From Streptomyces sp. NBC_00271 (GTDB lineage Bacteria > Actinomycetota > Actinomycetes > Streptomycetales > Streptomycetaceae), in contig NZ_CP108070.1 in the NCBI RefSeq assembly GCF_036178845.1, forward strand, positions 1,054,001 through 1,118,000: a stretch of DNA of 64,000 bases, given 5' to 3'. The notes under the pieces are model-generated. The model did no database searches and was not told where the DNA came from. It saw only the letters and a program-made list of their open reading frames with translations. Positions within the stretch are counted from its first letter, which is position 1, and each line of letters opens with the position of its first letter. Below, piece after piece: positions 61,887 through 64,000 of this stretch. The position numbers were made by a program, and so were the translations under genes.

Positions 61887-62388
61887 GTGGCTCAGCGGAC
61901 AACCGACGACCAGCCCAAAGCCCTCAAACCCGCCCTCGAATCCATGATCCTGCTGGTCGCCGCGGTCATCGTCCACTACAAGGCCGCCAACCGCGTCGTC
62001 CTCCTCCAACGCAGCCAGAACGCCAAGTTCGCCCAGGGCATGTGGGACCTCCCCGTCGGCAAGAGCGAACCCGGCGAACCCATCACCGAAACCGCCGTGC
62101 GCGAGCTGTTCGAAGAGACCGGCCTGACGGTAAAGCCCGAGGCCCTGAAGGTCGCCCACATCATCCGCGGCGCCTGGGGGCGTCGAAGCCCCAGGCGGCT
62201 TCCTCACCGTCGTCTTCGCAGCCCACGAATGGACCGGCGAACCCGAGAACCGCGAGCCGCACAAACACGCCCAGGTCCGCCGGGTCCACGCCGACGCCAT
62301 CCCCGAGGAGTTCGTGGACACCACCGCCAGCGCCCTCCACCGCTACCTCACCGACGGCCTCCAAGTGTCTCTGGACGGCTGGCGCTAG
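61887..62388 (+). pseudogene. Nudix hydrolase with a one-base frameshift
   Basis: The 5' part carries a complete Nudix box (GKSEPGEPITETAVRELF followed by EETGL). At a run of five G (62176-62180) the frame breaks: removing one G joins RGAWG to VEAPGGFLTVVFAAHEWTG and on to a natural stop at 62386. As read, translation continues in an Arg/Pro-rich frame to 62534. It is a recent polynucleotide slip or a sequencing error. Substrate, some nucleoside diphosphate derivative, unknown. Confidence 0.78.
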
Positions 62389-62779
62389 ATCGGCCAGTTC
62401 CACCGGGCCCTCACCTTCGAGGACTTCAAGGTTCTGTCGCACTTGAGCCGAGCTACTCATGCGGCGCAGCGGACGCTTTGGCAGCGAGACCGCCCTTCTG
62501 GGCAGGGGCCGGGGTGCACCGTCGAACGACGTAAACGGGACGATGCTTGACTGTGGCGGCACGGATGTAGTCCGTGCTTTCAGAGGGCGTTCTGCGAGTC
62601 TTGGGTGGTTCTCGTAGTCCTTGAAGACGAATTGTTCGTTTCCAGTGCTTCACTGCCGGCCGTCGGCGCGGTGTTCTGGTGGAATCCGACGCAGGTGAGG
62701 ACGATATAGAGCGGGCCGGCGTCGGGGCAGCCCCGAAAACCAGGTGCCCCAGCCGCCGCCCCTCCCTACGCTCCCCGCC
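62389..62779. other. 391-bp region without a supported gene
   Basis: Lies between the Nudix and exonuclease genes. Frames are short or low-complexity; composition is less GC-rich around 62560-62680. No clear hairpin or repeat seen. Confidence 0.4.
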
Positions 62780-63364
62780 ATGGACAGCACCTGGACCGAG
62801 CGCCTCGTCAACGTCGTGGACGTCGAGGCGACCTGCTGGGCCGGTTCCCAGCCGCCTGGCGCGGTCAGCGAGATCATCGAGATCGGACTGACCGTCATCG
62901 ACCTGGCTGCCGGTGAGCGCCTCGCCCGGCACCGGATCCTGGTGAGGCCCGTCCGGTCCACGGTTAGCGAGTTCTGCACGGAGCTGACCGGCCTCACCCC
63001 ACACGAAGTCGACCAGGGGGTCAGCTTCGCCGAGGCATGCCAGCTGCTGGCGGCTGAGCACCGCGCAGGCACCCGGCCGTGGGTCAGTTGGGGCGACTAC
63101 GACCGACACCAGTTCACCCGGCAGTGCCAGGCCACACGGACGCCCTACCCCTTCGGCCGCCACCACACCAACGCCAAGGCGGTCTTCACCGAGGCGTATG
63201 GTCTGCGCAAACGCCCCGGCATGGCACAGGCCCTGGAGATCGCCGGGCGGCCGCTTGAAGGCCGTCACCACCGGGGCGAGGACGATGCCTGGAACATCGC
63301 GGCCCTCGTGCTCCACCTGTCCGAACGGGGCGTCTGGCCAGCCACGGTCGAACACCCCGTCTGA
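62780..63364 (+). CDS. DEDDh 3'-5' exonuclease (ERI-1/KapD-like)
   Basis: 194 residues. Exo I NVVDVEATCWAG (Asp, Glu) with EIIEIGLTVIDLAAGERLARHRILVRP, CTELTGLTPHEVDQGVSFAEAC, Exo II WVSWGDYDRHQF (Asp) and Exo III HHRGEDDAWNIAALVLHL (His, Asp). Relatives trim RNA or DNA 3' ends. The ATG is used because the domain starts right after it; no clear ribosome site. Neighbour of a lone CRISPR-like repeat. Confidence 0.82.
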   Translation: MDSTWTERLVNVVDVEATCWAGSQPPGAVSEIIEIGLTVIDLAAGERLARHRILVRPVRSTVSEFCTELTGLTPHEVDQGVSFAEACQLLAAEHRAGTRPWVSWGDYDRHQFTRQCQATRTPYPFGRHHTNAKAVFTEAYGLRKRPGMAQALEIAGRPLEGRHHRGEDDAWNIAALVLHLSERGVWPATVEHPV

Positions 63365-63523
63365 CGCACCCACCCGGACCAGCAGAACCACCCGATCGAA
63401 GTGGGGCCGAATCACCTTGCTACAGGGGCGCGAATACCCTGCCCGCACACCCCCTCCAGCCTGCCTATGGAGCCAAAAGAACTCCGTGCAGTGGAGCCCA
63501 AAGAAGTGCTTACAGACACATGG

Positions 63524-63552
63524 GCCTTCCCCGCGCAGGTGGGGGTGAGCCG
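63524..63552 (+). CRISPR. Single type I-E-like CRISPR repeat
   Basis: The 29 bases begin GCCTTCCCCGCGCAGGTGGG and end GGTGAGCCG, with the short CCCCGC/GTGGGG dyad of actinobacterial type I-E repeats. No second copy occurs at the expected ~61-bp period on either side, and no cas gene is in the window. An imperfect 24-bp direct repeat (63467-63514) precedes it. Confidence 0.5.
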
Positions 63553-63645
63553 CTACTGCCCTTGACGTGCGTGGTCACCGCTGCGTGATCATGGTCCACG
63601 ACTCGCACCCTGTCGACGCCATCCGCCATTCCCTCCGGCTTCCTC

Positions 63646-64000
63646 GCTGACTCCTCTCAACCTGCGCTTCCCGCCACCGGGGGTCTGCTGTTACGCCCCT
63701 GGGAACCAGCCGACGCACCAGCATTCCTCTCCGCTTACCAGGATCACGAGATCCGCCGCTGGCACACGCGCCGGCCCGCCACCGAGCCTCAGGTCCGGGA
63801 ATGGTTCGACGCATACCGCCAGGACTGGGAACGCGAGACGACGGCCACTGGGCGATCACCCGCGACGACGGCCAGATGCTCGGCCGGATCGCACTGCGCG
63901 GCCTGGACTTCGACGACGGCATCGCCGGCGCCGCGTACTGGATGCTCCCGGCCGGCCGCGGCGCCGGTGCCGCCTCTCGCACCCTCACGGCGCTCACCGC
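63646..64000 (+). pseudogene. GNAT acetyltransferase, frameshifted, without a start, cut by window end
   Basis: GLLLRPWEPADAPAFLSAYQDHEIRRWHTRRPATEPQVREWFDAYRQDWERE is a typical RimJ-like N-terminus, but no start codon lies in this frame between the previous stop and the homology. Near 63836-63842 the pattern moves to another frame (GHWAITRDDGQMLGRIALRGL, AAYWMLPAGRGAGAASR), which includes the acetyl-CoA loop RGAGAA. Two lesions make it a pseudogene; the right end lies outside the window. Confidence 0.65.

Overview
The window is high-GC actinobacterial DNA, almost certainly Streptomyces. Evidence: frequent GTG and TTG starts, many one- or two-gene regulator/oxidoreductase units, SpoIIE-type phosphatases, an ANTAR protein, a DUF574-type methyltransferase, F420-type LLM oxidoreductases, and above all a tap-tpg pair (52.6-55.3 kb) encoding the telomere-associated and terminal proteins of linear Streptomyces replicons. 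The tap-tpg pair, a replication-relaxation remnant, an IS256-family element and about ten broken genes point to a chromosome arm near an end, or less likely a large linear plasmid. No tRNA or rRNA gene was seen.

Layout. 0-0.5 kb: end of a SnoaL-like gene. 0.7-8.4 kb: an AraC regulator followed by a complete resorcinol/hydroxyquinol route: FAD phenol hydroxylase, a single polypeptide carrying maleylacetate reductase plus hydroxyquinol 1,2-dioxygenase, both 3-oxoadipate CoA-transferase subunits and the thiolase. Together they would convert an aromatic diol to acetyl-CoA and succinyl-CoA.

8.4-19.4 kb: a run of regulator-plus-oxidoreductase modules (MarR/FMN reductase, luciferase-like monooxygenase, TetR/zinc-less MDR, DoxX, LysR/F420 LLM, MarR/SDR). 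Several have clear palindromic operators, often as two copies about three helical turns apart. 19.6-25.7 kb: small DUF genes and a decaying block (frameshifted hydrolase, a three-gene SnoaL/NmrA/hydrolase operon whose last gene is split by about 0.2 kb of foreign sequence, an MFS transporter missing its middle). 

25.9-45.2 kb: OafA-type acyltransferase with SGNH domain, Tat-exported alpha-L-rhamnosidase, two-domain signalling phosphatase, methyltransferase, ANTAR/STAS pieces, a secreted RTX-like repeat protein, an NCS1 permease, a TetR/MFS efflux pair, glutathione-independent formaldehyde dehydrogenase, long-type argininosuccinate synthase with an ARG-box-like leader, and a LuxR-type regulator whose receiver domain lacks its phosphorylation residues.

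45.3-51.4 kb: a LacI-controlled sugar (probably polyol or inositol-like) cluster: binding lipoprotein, deletion scar where the ABC permease and ATPase should be, two TIM-barrel isomerases and a Gfo/Idh dehydrogenase. 51.4-64 kb: the subtelomeric part: plasmid remnant, tap-tpg, a DEDDh exonuclease, a VWA/kinase/membrane-protein operon interrupted by an IS256 element, a frameshifted Nudix gene, a second DEDDh exonuclease, a lone type I-E CRISPR-like repeat and a degenerate GNAT gene running off the right edge.
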